Shown one piece after another: positions 8,234 to 17,571 of a stretch of 59,288 bases of DNA; the first letter of the stretch is position 1, and the number at the start of each line of letters is the position of its first letter. This stretch comes from Nitrospira sp. (lineage in GTDB: Bacteria > Nitrospirota > Nitrospiria > Nitrospirales > Nitrospiraceae): assembly GCA_018242665.1 (NCBI GenBank), contig JAFEBL010000018.1, positions 1-59,288 of the forward strand, written 5' to 3'. A model generated the notes under the pieces. The model had not been told where the DNA came from, ran no database searches, and saw only the letters and a list, made by a program, of their open reading frames with translations. Position numbers and translations under genes: made by a program.

Positions 8234-10642
8234 ATGAATACAATTATCTTGCTCCTGCTGCAGTCGGCGCGTCATGCCGTCGTCGCCATGCTGATGCTCG
8301 GCCTTCTCGCCTGCGGCGGCCCACAGCAGCGCAAGGCTCAGTATCGGGCCAAGGCCCAGGACTATATCCAGGCTGGAAACTTTTCGAAGGCCAGGGTCGC
8401 GCTTCGCAATGTTTTGAAAATCGACCCCAAGGATGCCGATGCCTACTTTCTCGTGGCGCAGGTAGAAGAGAAAGAAAAAAACTGGCGCAGTGCCGTCGCC
8501 AATTACCAGCAAGTCATCGATATCGTACCGGACCACAAAGAGGCCTTGATTATCTTGGCCAAGTACTACCTCGAAGCCAAACTGACGGATGAGGTGGGCC
8601 GAACGGCTGACAAGGTTCTCGCAAAACATCCGCAAGACCCGCAGGCCCAGGCCCTGAAAATCGCCGTACTTGCGCAACAGGATAAGATGGATCAGGCGCT
8701 GATCCGAGCTGAAGAGCTGATCAGAGCGTACCCAACCGAGCCGGATGTCTCAATTCTTCTCGCCACTTTATACCATCAGACACATCGCCTGCGCGATGCG
8801 AGAGCGACGTTGCAACGTGCGCTTCGGACACATCCACATGACCTGGACCTCCTGCAGAATTTAAGAAACATCCTTGTCGAAGCTCACGACGATATGGCGG
8901 CGGAACAGGCACTGCGCCAGATCATTCAGGAGGAGCCGACGATCTATGACCATCGCCTGAAGCTGGCCCGTTTTTTCGATCAGCTCCCCGCGACGGATAA
9001 GGCCGAGGCCGTGCTGCGCGATGCAGTCACGGTGTTCCCTGAGAACGACCAGGCGTGGTTGGCCTTAGCCGACTTTTTGAAGATGCGCCGGGGAATGGAG
9101 CCAGCGCGGGTTGCACTGCGGCAAGCTGCCAAACAGTTGCCCTATTCCACGCAGATCCCATTCGCCCTGGCTGCGCTCTATGAGTCTCATAAGGACTTCG
9201 CAGAAGCAAAGCTCGTCTATGAAACCGTGGCAAAGGACTACAACAAGAAACCGGCGGGACTGGATGCGCAGGTGAAGCTGGCACAGCTCGAGTTCAATGC
9301 TGGGCATCAGGAAGAAGCCGAACGGCGGCTGTCGGACGTGTTGCGGCAGAATCCCCGGTCGGCCCAAGGGTTGATCTTACAAGGAAAGATGGCGTTGATC
9401 GGACGAAACGGCAAGGACGCCGTGCAGGCATTTCGGACAGTCCTACGTGACCAGCCGGAACTCGCCCATGTGCACTATCTGCTGGGCCAAGCGTACCTGA
9501 CGACAGGAGACTCGTCGTTGGCCCGTGAGAGTTTCGAACGGTCCGTGGCGCTCCAGCCCGGCTTGGTCGAGGCGAGCTTTGCGCTTGCTACGATGGAAAG
9601 CCGGAGTGGACAACTGCAAAGCGCCAGGGCGCGCTTGAAGGCCATCCTGACATCTCACCACGATCATCGCCAGGCGATGGAAATCCTGTTTAGCTTGGAT
9701 CTGGCGGCCGGTGATTGGAATCATGCCGCGACGATGCTGAGCCGTCTGCGGCAAGTGGAAGGAGAAAGCGCCGCGACACTCATGGCTGAAGGTAAGCTTT
9801 ACGAGAGTCGAAAGGATTTCGCCGAAGCCATCGCGGCCTATGAGCGTGCGGCGACAATGGCAGTCGATGCGCAGGAACCTCTGGTGGCCGTCACCCACCT
9901 CGATCTTCAACTCAAACAACCAGAACGTGCAAGACGCCGACTGGAGGGCATCCTTGCCACGCATCCCAACCACCCATACGCCCATGGAGTGATGGGAGAA
10001 GTGTTGACCCTGATCGGAAAGCGGGATTCCGCCATGGGACACTTCCGGGAAGCGACCAGAATTAATCCGCGATGGCTCACGCCCTGGCTCAACGCAGCGA
10101 CACTATCCATGGCACAAGGTCAGGGAGAAGTCGCAATTCGTACGCTGAGAGAGGGGCTGACCGCAAACCCCGCCAGTGAAGAGTTGCACATGTTGTTGGC
10201 CTCGGTGTTGGCGAGCCAGAATTCGGTTGAAGAGGCCATCGCAGCCTATGATGCTGTGCTCCGGATGAATCCTCGCAATATTTTCTCGGCCAACAATCTC
10301 GCGGCGCTGCTGGCGGATCACAAGAGCGACGCACCGAACCTTCAACGTGCGTTCCTACTGAGTCGGGAATTCGAAAAAGATGCCCCACACCCGCTGTTTC
10401 TCGATACCCTGGCATGGGTGCGGTTAAAAATGGGCCATCTTGAAGACGCGGTTCGCATCATGCGGCAAGCGATTGTGAAGGCCCCGGACCTTCCGATACT
10501 CAACTATCACCTCGGCGCGGCCCTGTATCATTCAGGACGGAATGTCGAAGCTAAGGTGTACCTCGCAAAAGCGCTTAAGAGCACAGAACACTTCCAAGGG
10601 CGACGTGAAGCACAACAGCTGCTCGCCCGGTCGAACGGATAG
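8234..10642 (+). CDS. prsT: PrsT-like TPR-repeat lipoprotein of the PEP-CTERM system
   Basis: An 802-residue lipoprotein. The signal peptide ends in LLACGG with a lipobox Cys near residue 29, followed by about twenty tetratricopeptide repeats, with typical pieces such as KARVALRNVLKIDPKDADAY and AEAIAAYERAATMA. This length and architecture match the large TPR lipoprotein that accompanies exosortase/exopolysaccharide loci. It probably acts as a periplasmic scaffold for polymer assembly or export. I chose the ATG at 8234 because it begins the signal peptide; the frame continues upstream inside the previous gene but would bury the signal. It is co-directional with, and 12 bp from, the export gene downstream. 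Confidence 0.82.
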   Translation: MNTIILLLLQSARHAVVAMLMLGLLACGGPQQRKAQYRAKAQDYIQAGNFSKARVALRNVLKIDPKDADAYFLVAQVEEKEKNWRSAVANYQQVIDIVPDHKEALIILAKYYLEAKLTDEVGRTADKVLAKHPQDPQAQALKIAVLAQQDKMDQALIRAEELIRAYPTEPDVSILLATLYHQTHRLRDARATLQRALRTHPHDLDLLQNLRNILVEAHDDMAAEQALRQIIQEEPTIYDHRLKLARFFDQLPATDKAEAVLRDAVTVFPENDQAWLALADFLKMRRGMEPARVALRQAAKQLPYSTQIPFALAALYESHKDFAEAKLVYETVAKDYNKKPAGLDAQVKLAQLEFNAGHQEEAERRLSDVLRQNPRSAQGLILQGKMALIGRNGKDAVQAFRTVLRDQPELAHVHYLLGQAYLTTGDSSLARESFERSVALQPGLVEASFALATMESRSGQLQSARARLKAILTSHHDHRQAMEILFSLDLAAGDWNHAATMLSRLRQVEGESAATLMAEGKLYESRKDFAEAIAAYERAATMAVDAQEPLVAVTHLDLQLKQPERARRRLEGILATHPNHPYAHGVMGEVLTLIGKRDSAMGHFREATRINPRWLTPWLNAATLSMAQGQGEVAIRTLREGLTANPASEELHMLLASVLASQNSVEEAIAAYDAVLRMNPRNIFSANNLAALLADHKSDAPNLQRAFLLSREFEKDAPHPLFLDTLAWVRLKMGHLEDAVRIMRQAIVKAPDLPILNYHLGAALYHSGRNVEAKVYLAKALKSTEHFQGRREAQQLLARSNG

Positions 10643-10654
10643 GAGTCCTACACT

Positions 10655-11266
10655 ATGCAGCTTGGTTTCAAGATCGTTCACAAAATCACGTTGGGGCTTA
10701 TCATCGGAGTTTTCTTGGCTGCCATGGTGGGTTGCCAATCTACTGACGTGCGCGAGACTTCGCAAGAGTTGCCTAATTCCGATCTGGGATACCAGCTCGG
10801 CCCGGAAGATGTCCTACTCATCTCCGTTTGGAAAGATGAACACCTGACTCGGGAGGTTGTCGTCCGGCCGGATGGCATGATTTCCTTTCCGCTGGTCGGG
10901 GATGTGCCAGCCGAAGGCCGGACAGTGGAAGAACTGCGACTAGACCTTGCCAAACGGTTGATTAAATATATTCCTGCCGTCAACCTCACAGTCTCCGTGG
11001 TGAAACCATTGAGTTACAAGGTCTATGTCGTCGGGCGCGTAGCGAAGCCTGGCGAATTCCTGGTCGGCCACTATACAGATGTTCTTCAAGCCTTAAGCCT
11101 CGCCGGCGGGTTGACACCCTTTGCGGCGGAAAACGACATCAAGATCGTGCGTCGGGTGATGGGACAACAGCACACGCTCCCGTTTCGCTATGGTGATGTG
11201 CGGAAGGGAATCGATCTGGAACAGAATGTCATTTTGCAGCGCGGTGACGTCGTGATGGTGCCGTAG
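10655..11266 (+). CDS. Wza-like polysaccharide export lipoprotein
   Basis: A 203-residue outer-membrane export protein. The signal peptide ends at a lipobox (LAAMVGCQ, Cys ~28). A Poly_export domain follows (YQLGPEDVLLISVWKDE through VRPDGMISFPLVGDV), then an SLBB-type domain (YKVYVVGRVAKPGEF). It matches the PEP-CTERM-associated export family, which is shorter than Wza (~380 residues), so the outer-membrane pore may need the neighbouring beta-barrel. It is encoded 12 bp after prsT and 3 bp before the barrel gene, consistent with one operon. Confidence 0.85.
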   Translation: MQLGFKIVHKITLGLIIGVFLAAMVGCQSTDVRETSQELPNSDLGYQLGPEDVLLISVWKDEHLTREVVVRPDGMISFPLVGDVPAEGRTVEELRLDLAKRLIKYIPAVNLTVSVVKPLSYKVYVVGRVAKPGEFLVGHYTDVLQALSLAGGLTPFAAENDIKIVRRVMGQQHTLPFRYGDVRKGIDLEQNVILQRGDVVMVP

Positions 11267-11269
11267 TTC

Positions 11270-12508
11270 GTGAAGACCTCACTGTTTTACAAGCGTGGGG
11301 GTAGAGGACAGTGTTGGAGTGCGAAGAGTGGAACTCTCTGTCTGCTGCTCGCCGCCATCCTCGCATGTTGGGGTGCTACAGGTCTGGCTGCCGAATGGTC
11401 ACTCGTGCCTTCGCTCAGTACCAAGGCCTACTATAACGACAACCTATTGCTGACTCCGTTGCCGCACGATTCAACCTATGGTTACTGGATCTCACCAGGA
11501 ATGGAATTTGCCGGTAAGACCGAACGACTGGAGGTCGGTGGCAAAGCAGCGTTGGACTTCGTGGACTATTATGGAGGCGAACCCAACCGATTCACGAATG
11601 TGTTTCTACCGTTGACGCTGAAGTATCGTACTGAGCGAGACGAATGGGGATTCACAGGCGGATTTTCCAGGGACAACACCATGATGGGGGAATTGTTGAC
11701 GACCGGAATCGTTTTACGATTCACCCAACGAAACCTATGGAACCTGAATCCGAGTTGGACCAGAATGATCACTGAAAAGGTTGGCTTTCAGGGCACATTC
11801 CAGTTCAACGATGCCAGTTATCAAGACGGCCTTCGTCTTGGGCTGGTTAACTATCAGGTTTACGGCGGGTCAGCGGGCCTTCTGTACCACGTCACAGAAC
11901 GTGACGATGTACAACTAGCTGGAACCTACACGAACTTCCATACCACCAATGCCCCATTCGGACTGAGGGCCTACTATCCGGGAGCCATGTTGTCCGTCAC
12001 CCACAGTTTTACAGAAGGATTGAAGACCACGGTTTATGGAGGACCACGGTTTGTCAGTTCCACTAACCAACTCGGCGGGTTTAGTCAGACCACACGGGAC
12101 ACAATCTGGATCTATGGGGCGAATCTGACCCAGCAGTTCGAGCGAGCCAGCCTGCAACTGAGTGCGACCCGAGATATCTTTCCGAGCGGGTTTGGCCTCT
12201 TACTCCAAACAGATCGTATTGGAGCGCTGACCACCTATAACCTCACCAACACCTTGACAGCATCATTGGATGCGTCATGGTATCTCGTGTCAGGACTGAC
12301 CAGTCAGGCTCGAGGAGGCACGCTTCCCGAACAGCGACTGTTCTACCTTATGCCGAAACTGGCATGGCACTTTTCGGAATGTTGGCGGGCCGAGGTATCC
12401 TACGCCTATCGCTGGCGGGATGCGGTCACCTTTAGTGAGCCGATCACGTCAAATATGCTCATGTTCGTCCTGACGTATTATCCGTCGAAACTAGCGATCT
12501 CGAATTAG
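11270..12508 (+). CDS. Outer-membrane beta-barrel protein, PEP-CTERM system-associated
   Basis: A 412-residue protein with a signal peptide (LCLLLAAILACWGATGLAAE). The remainder alternates aromatic and polar residues as in amphipathic beta strands (LSTKAYYNDNLLL, VGGKAALDFVDYYGG, YRTERDEWGFTGGFSRD), ending AEVSYAYRWRD...FVLTYYPSK. It corresponds to the barrel-type uncharacterised protein that recurs in exosortase/EPS loci. By position between the export lipoprotein and the chain-length gene, it is a good candidate for the polymer's outer-membrane channel. The GTG start lies 3 bp after the upstream stop. Confidence 0.75.
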   Translation: MKTSLFYKRGGRGQCWSAKSGTLCLLLAAILACWGATGLAAEWSLVPSLSTKAYYNDNLLLTPLPHDSTYGYWISPGMEFAGKTERLEVGGKAALDFVDYYGGEPNRFTNVFLPLTLKYRTERDEWGFTGGFSRDNTMMGELLTTGIVLRFTQRNLWNLNPSWTRMITEKVGFQGTFQFNDASYQDGLRLGLVNYQVYGGSAGLLYHVTERDDVQLAGTYTNFHTTNAPFGLRAYYPGAMLSVTHSFTEGLKTTVYGGPRFVSSTNQLGGFSQTTRDTIWIYGANLTQQFERASLQLSATRDIFPSGFGLLLQTDRIGALTTYNLTNTLTASLDASWYLVSGLTSQARGGTLPEQRLFYLMPKLAWHFSECWRAEVSYAYRWRDAVTFSEPITSNMLMFVLTYYPSKLAISN

Positions 12509-12544
12509 GTTTCGGACCTAAGGAATAAGGAAAAAGACATCTTC

Positions 12545-14314
12545 ATGGAAGATCAATCTCGATCACAAGAACCAGAATCGACGATCAATCTTAGAGACTA
12601 CGTTGCAATATTCAACCGCCGGAAAGCCGTGATTTTCTTGGCAGCGGGCCTTCTTTTCTGTCTCAGCCTGGCAGCCGCCATTCTGTGGCCTCCGACCTTC
12701 AAATCCACGGCAACCATTCTCATCGAAGAACAGGAAGTGCCGACGGAACTCGTTCATAGCACGATCACCAGTTACGCCGACCAGCGAATTGAGATGATCA
12801 AACAGCAGGTCATGAGCCGTTCCAGTCTGTGGAAGGTCGTAGAACAATACAACCTCTATGCCGGGATGCGGAAAGAGCACCCCACGGAAGAAGTCATCAA
12901 ACGGTTCATCAAGGATATCGAAGTCGAAGTGATCAGCGCCGACGTGATCGACAAACGGACGCACAATGCGACCAAGGCAACGATTGCGTTTACCGTTTCT
13001 TATAACAGTGCATCGCCTGATACCGCTCAGCGCGTGGCCAACGAATTGACGAGTCTCTTCCTCGGAGAAAACTTGAAAAGCCGGGAGCGGCAGGCGCAAG
13101 AGACCACGACGTTTCTCAAGCAGGAGGCAGAAGGCTTGTCTCAGCATATTGAGGAAGTGGAAGCCAAGCTATCCAAATTCAAACAGCGCGCCAGCGGCGC
13201 CTTGCCGGAATTAATGCCGCTCAACCTGCAAATGATGAATCAGGCCGATCGCGAATTGGTGGATCTCGACCAGCAGATCCGCAGCCTCCAAGAACGCAAG
13301 AATTATCTTGAAGGGGAACTGGCCACCATCAAGCCGAACACACCGATTCTGTCAGTGACAGGGGAACGTATCCTGGACAGCATTGAACGTCTGCGCGCAC
13401 TCCGCGCCGAACATGTTTCGGCCTCGGGGAATTTTGCGCCCGATCATCCCGACCTGATCAAAATGAAACAGGAGATTGCCGCGCTGGAACGTGAAACCGG
13501 AGCCAGGCCGGAAGGGGAGGAGATCGCCAAACAACTGATTGATGCCAAGGCGCGATTGGCGACGTTGACCGATCGGTTGGGTTCTGAACACCCCGATGTT
13601 CAGCAGACCAACCGCACGATCGCGGCGTTGCAGGGCGACCTCGGGCGACTCGGCGCCGGATCGTTCAAGAAGAACCAACCACGGCCTGAGAATCCGGCCT
13701 ACATCAATATCCAAGCCCAACTCAATTCCGTGAGTTCCTCGCTCGATGCCTTGAAAAATAGCCGCACGATCGTCAAACGGCGGCTGCAGGACTATGCCAC
13801 CCGTGTGGAGCGAACCCCGGCGCTCGAACCTGACTATCTGGTGCTGACTCGTGATCGTGATACCTCCGCGCAAAAATACCAGGATATCCGCTCCAGGCTG
13901 CTCGAAGCGAAAGTGTCGGAAGGCCTGGAAGTTCAGCGTAAGGGTGAACGATTCTCCCTCATCGATCCACCCGGTTTGCCGGAAAGTCCGGAAAAGCCCA
14001 ATCGGAAAGCTATTGTGTTGCTGGGACTCATTCTGGCGATGGCGGGGGGCGCCGGGGCGGCCGCCTTGGCGGAACATCTCGACCATTCCATTCGGACCCC
14101 GGAGCAATTGCTGAAAGTCGCCCAGGCTTTTCCGCTGGCGGTGATTCCCTACATGCCGAACCAGGCGGATGTGGGACGGGCACTGCGACGACGGGGCAGA
14201 ATCAGGATAGCTGGGGTCGGAGCGGTGGCCCTTCTCCTGCTACTGTGTCATCTCTTCTGGACCCCCTTGGATGTGGTGTGGTTCGCAACGTTGAGGAAGT
14301 TCGGTATCGAATGA
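12545..14314 (+). CDS. Wzz-type polysaccharide chain-length determinant (PEP-CTERM type)
   Basis: A 589-residue inner-membrane protein. An N-terminal Wzz segment (INLRDYVAIFNRRKAVIFLAA with TM1 ~28-50) leads into a long periplasmic coiled coil (~160-470, e.g. QAQETTTFLKQEAEGLSQHI). A Pro-rich motif (IDPPGLPESPEKPNRK) precedes TM2 at ~485, and a short C-terminal helix holds a further TM. It is a polysaccharide co-polymerase that sets polymer length and works with the adjacent BY-kinase-like ATPase. The family is typically ~500 residues, so this member is slightly long, with an extra C-terminal hydrophobic stretch. Confidence 0.85.
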   Translation: MEDQSRSQEPESTINLRDYVAIFNRRKAVIFLAAGLLFCLSLAAAILWPPTFKSTATILIEEQEVPTELVHSTITSYADQRIEMIKQQVMSRSSLWKVVEQYNLYAGMRKEHPTEEVIKRFIKDIEVEVISADVIDKRTHNATKATIAFTVSYNSASPDTAQRVANELTSLFLGENLKSRERQAQETTTFLKQEAEGLSQHIEEVEAKLSKFKQRASGALPELMPLNLQMMNQADRELVDLDQQIRSLQERKNYLEGELATIKPNTPILSVTGERILDSIERLRALRAEHVSASGNFAPDHPDLIKMKQEIAALERETGARPEGEEIAKQLIDAKARLATLTDRLGSEHPDVQQTNRTIAALQGDLGRLGAGSFKKNQPRPENPAYINIQAQLNSVSSSLDALKNSRTIVKRRLQDYATRVERTPALEPDYLVLTRDRDTSAQKYQDIRSRLLEAKVSEGLEVQRKGERFSLIDPPGLPESPEKPNRKAIVLLGLILAMAGGAGAAALAEHLDHSIRTPEQLLKVAQAFPLAVIPYMPNQADVGRALRRRGRIRIAGVGAVALLLLLCHLFWTPLDVVWFATLRKFGIE

Positions 14315-14375
14315 GCGCGCTCATCACTGGCGTTGAGGTCGTTGAACCGGTCTACCGGTATGGAAAGGGATAGCC

Positions 14376-15200
14376 ATGGAATGGTTTCAAGCGGCGCTCG
14401 ATCGCTATAAACAACAGCAGCACCAAAGTCCTCCCAGATCCGGGCCCGGACGCCCCTCGCCCATGCGGGCGATTCCGGCCACGATCGTGTACACCCGTAC
14501 TCGCTCTGTCCAGATTCCCGAACCGGTGCTGCGGGAGCAGCGCATTCTCGCGGGCTTTGAAACCGGCCCGTTTGTGGATTCATTCAAAATTCTGCGGACA
14601 CAGGTCCTGCATCGGGTCAGAGAAAAGGGATGGAATGTCATCGGTGTGACCAGCCCCGGCGAGCGGGAGGGAAAGACCTTTACGGCCGTGAACCTCGCTG
14701 CCAGCCTGGCCATGGATGTGACGCAATCCGTCCTGCTGGTCGACGCCAATCTCCGGCATCCCACCGTGCATGACATGTTCGATCTGGGCGACTGCCGGGG
14801 ACTCGCAGACTATTTGTTGGACGATGTGCCAATTGAAGAATTGCTAGTGCATCCCGGCATCGGTCGATTCGTGCTATTGCCGGGCGGACGGACCGTGGCC
14901 CATTCGGCGGAAGCCCTGACCTCCCCGAAAATGGTGGCCCTGGTCGACGAGTTTAAACATCGCTACCAGTCGCGAATGATTCTGTTTGACCTGCCCCCGA
15001 TTTTGCAGACATCGGATGTCCTAGCCTTTTCCCCTTACCTTGATGCCATGCTCGTGGTGATTGAAGAAGGTCGCACAAAAGCGGAAGATGTGGAACGGGC
15101 CTTAGCGCTGATCAAGCAGTCGACGCCCGTGCTGGGGACCGTGGTCAACAAAGTCGGGCACGCCACAGCCACGCCCGCCCGCATGAAGCGCATGCTATAG
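14376..15200 (+). CDS. Tyrosine-autokinase/ParA-like ATPase of the exopolysaccharide system
   Basis: A 274-residue cytoplasmic P-loop protein of the CpsD/CapB (BY-kinase) type. Walker A: SPGEREGKTFTAVNLA (~94); Walker A': VLLVDANLRHP (~118); Walker B: MILFDLPPIL (~202). It pairs with the Wzz-like protein encoded upstream, as in CapA/CapB systems, regulating polymerisation. The C-terminus (TATPARMKRML) lacks the usual tyrosine cluster, so autophosphorylation on Tyr is doubtful and it may act simply as a co-polymerase ATPase. Confidence 0.8.
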   Translation: MEWFQAALDRYKQQQHQSPPRSGPGRPSPMRAIPATIVYTRTRSVQIPEPVLREQRILAGFETGPFVDSFKILRTQVLHRVREKGWNVIGVTSPGEREGKTFTAVNLAASLAMDVTQSVLLVDANLRHPTVHDMFDLGDCRGLADYLLDDVPIEELLVHPGIGRFVLLPGGRTVAHSAEALTSPKMVALVDEFKHRYQSRMILFDLPPILQTSDVLAFSPYLDAMLVVIEEGRTKAEDVERALALIKQSTPVLGTVVNKVGHATATPARMKRML

Positions 15201-15207
15201 GCCATCG

Positions 15208-16608
15208 ATGTACAAAAGCTTCTATCGACTCCACAGCAAACCGTTCTCGCTGTTACCGGACAGCGAATTTCTTTATCTCGGCGCGACGCATCGCACCGCC
15301 TACAGTCTGTTGGAGTATGGCCTGCTGACCGAGGCCCCGTTCATGGTGCTGACCGGCGACCCCGGCACGGGTAAAACGTCCCTGCTTCACAAGTTGATCG
15401 CCGACAATCGCGACCAGTATTCCATCGGGTTCCTCACGAACGCGCGCTACGATGTGGACTATCTCCTCCCATGGATTCTCCTGGCCTTAGGGCTCAATAC
15501 CAAACAGCTCGATCCGGTGGAGGCGCAACATCTGTTCGCCAAGTTTCTGGCCGATGAAGCGCTTCGAAAACGCCGTGTCGTGCTGATTATGGATGAGGCG
15601 CAAAATCTCGGCGTGAAACTGTTAGAGGAATTGCGACTCCTGTCCAATCTGAATCGTGAGAAATCACTGCAGCTGCAGATCATTTTGTCTGGCCAGCCTG
15701 ACCTTCAAGCCCTGCTGCGGCGCGTAGACATGACCCAATTCGCGCAGCGAGTCGTGGTGGACTACCATATCCAACCCTTCACGGAAGAAGAAGTCGCGCA
15801 GTATATTCATCACCGCATCCAGCTCTCCGGCGGTTCGAAGCCCCTGTTCAGCAGCCAAGCCTGCGCGCTGACCTACCGACTCAGCCAGGGCAATCCGCGC
15901 CTGATCAACCAGGTCTGCGAAATGGCGCTGACCTATGGCTTTGCCCAGCAGGCTCCGCGCATCACGGCAAAGTTGCTGGCCCAAGCTGCGCTCGACCGAA
16001 GGAAAAATCGCATTCTTCCGCTTGCTGAACTTGAAGACCTCGCCGCGATTGCCGCAGGCGAGGGAGAAGAGGCGCCGGACAAACAGGACACGTTCGCGCA
16101 GTCAGACCCGCCGCAGGACGCCTGGGCCTCCACAGGGAACGGCGCGGCGTCGACCGAATCGGCAGACACCGCCTATCAGCAGGGCATGGCGCTCAGAAAG
16201 TCCCAGAAGTTTATCGCGGCCATCGCCAGATTTCAGCAGGCGGCACAGGATCCCGCCTATCATTTGCGCGCATTCGGACAAATTGGGCTGTGCTATCGCG
16301 CGCTCGGCCAGGCACCTCAGGCCGTCGCGGCATTTCGACAGGCTTGCGCCGATTACAATGCGCCGCACCAACAGAGCCTGAGTGTCCGCTATCTCCTGGG
16401 ACGCACCCTGGAACAACTGGGGGATCGCCCCGAAGCGTTGGAACAATACCGGCTGATTTTTCGCACAGACCGCACCTTCAAGGATACGGCGACCCGGATG
16501 TCGATTCTTGAGGGCGACCACGTATCGGCAAAACCTGGACGCGCGCCGTCTTGGGGATTCGGACAAGCCTGGAAACAGGTCCGTCAACTCTTAAAAGGGG
16601 AACGGTAA
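15208..16608 (+). CDS. ExeA-like AAA ATPase with C-terminal TPR (PEP-CTERM system)
   Basis: A 466-residue protein. The N-terminal ~265 residues are an ExeA/general-secretion-type AAA ATPase: MYKSFYRLHSKPFSLLPDSE start, Walker A GDPGTGKTS (~50), Walker B VVLIMDEAQNL (~125), and a sensor region QGNPRLINQVCE. A charged linker (~285-315) leads to TPR-like helices (YQQGMALRKSQKF, RAFGQIGLCYRALGQAPQA). This family is a regular member of exosortase-linked EPS loci. It probably couples ATP hydrolysis to assembly of the export complex. It starts 7 bp after the kinase gene. The TPR tail is an addition to the basic family. Confidence 0.8.
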   Translation: MYKSFYRLHSKPFSLLPDSEFLYLGATHRTAYSLLEYGLLTEAPFMVLTGDPGTGKTSLLHKLIADNRDQYSIGFLTNARYDVDYLLPWILLALGLNTKQLDPVEAQHLFAKFLADEALRKRRVVLIMDEAQNLGVKLLEELRLLSNLNREKSLQLQIILSGQPDLQALLRRVDMTQFAQRVVVDYHIQPFTEEEVAQYIHHRIQLSGGSKPLFSSQACALTYRLSQGNPRLINQVCEMALTYGFAQQAPRITAKLLAQAALDRRKNRILPLAELEDLAAIAAGEGEEAPDKQDTFAQSDPPQDAWASTGNGAASTESADTAYQQGMALRKSQKFIAAIARFQQAAQDPAYHLRAFGQIGLCYRALGQAPQAVAAFRQACADYNAPHQQSLSVRYLLGRTLEQLGDRPEALEQYRLIFRTDRTFKDTATRMSILEGDHVSAKPGRAPSWGFGQAWKQVRQLLKGER

Positions 16609-16842
16609 CCTCGTCCGGGCGATTGAGACGAAGGGCCCCCCGGTGATTCCGTTCGATCAGATCGAAGCCGTGACCCGATACTGCCTGATGGCAGCCAGAA
16701 GCCTGCAGACCGCACGACTCACCCGTTGTAGACACCTCGTTCTTTCGAAGGTCCCTTTTCCGTGATTCGTGGCCCGCGATTGCGCCGGTGCCGTTCAAGT
16801 TTCATCCGCTCCCGGCCGATGAGAGTGGAGGGGAGTGCTGGC

Positions 16843-17565
16843 ATGGGATTGGAAATTATCGAAATCGTCGAGGACGACGCGAGTCAGGCGAAACTGTTGG
16901 ATCAGATTCTCCGCCAGGCCTCGTTTCGAACCAACGTCGCATTTGACGGGCCATCCGGCATGCAGGATGTCTGGCGTATCAAACCTGCCTTAGTCCTGGC
17001 TGACGACAACCTGCCTGGGCTGACTGGTCGCGAGATGTGCGCCCGCCTGCGCCAGGATCCTTCCACGAAACACATTCCCGTCATTGTCCTGTCGGGCTTC
17101 GCCTCGGAAGAACGTCGTGCCGAAGCGTTGGACGGCGGAGCCGACGACGTTATCGTCAAACCCTACTCATCGACCGAATTGCTCGCCCGCGTGCGGGCAG
17201 TCCTTCGCCGTACCCGCCACACGCAGGCACAGGATGAAGATCTGGCCGAGGATCTCACGCTGGCGGAGTCCCTGTACGTCGCGGTGTATCGAGGCACACG
17301 CATGACGCTGTCCGCACATGAATGGAAAGCACTCCGGCGATTGGCGAGTATGGCGGGGATAGTGGTCCCGCGAGAAGAATTGAAATCCCTGTTGTGGGAT
17401 GACGATCCGCTGCTTCACGACAGTGAACTGGACCGGTGCATCGAACAGCTCAACCACAAACTGGGCGAAGGCGCCACTGCCGCCGCACAGATCAAAGTCG
17501 TGCCAGGTGGTTTTCGCCTCAGTCACTCTGCTTCCGGGGCCGGCGCTGAACCATCCGGGCACTAG
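16843..17565 (+). CDS. Response regulator with atypical OmpR-type output domain
   Basis: A 240-residue regulator. The receiver is intact: acidic pocket E10-D12, phospho-acceptor D54 (LADDNLPG), S84 and K106 (VIVKPYS). The C-terminal ~100 residues resemble a winged helix (MTLSAHEWKALRRLASMAG, VVPREELKSLLW), but the recognition-helix region (SELDRCIEQLNHKLGE) has few basic residues. I start it at ATG 16843, where GGAGGGGAG precedes by 8 bases; in-frame GTG 16762 and ATG 16819 lack one. It closes the EPS locus and is a paralogue of the 27213 regulator. No histidine kinase is nearby. Confidence 0.8.
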   Translation: MGLEIIEIVEDDASQAKLLDQILRQASFRTNVAFDGPSGMQDVWRIKPALVLADDNLPGLTGREMCARLRQDPSTKHIPVIVLSGFASEERRAEALDGGADDVIVKPYSSTELLARVRAVLRRTRHTQAQDEDLAEDLTLAESLYVAVYRGTRMTLSAHEWKALRRLASMAGIVVPREELKSLLWDDDPLLHDSELDRCIEQLNHKLGEGATAAAQIKVVPGGFRLSHSASGAGAEPSGH

Positions 17566-17571
17566 TCTCTC

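Noticed and set aside
13352..14107. 251-codon open frame on the - strand
   Set aside because: Antisense shadow of the chain-length determinant; composition is unlike the window's real proteins.
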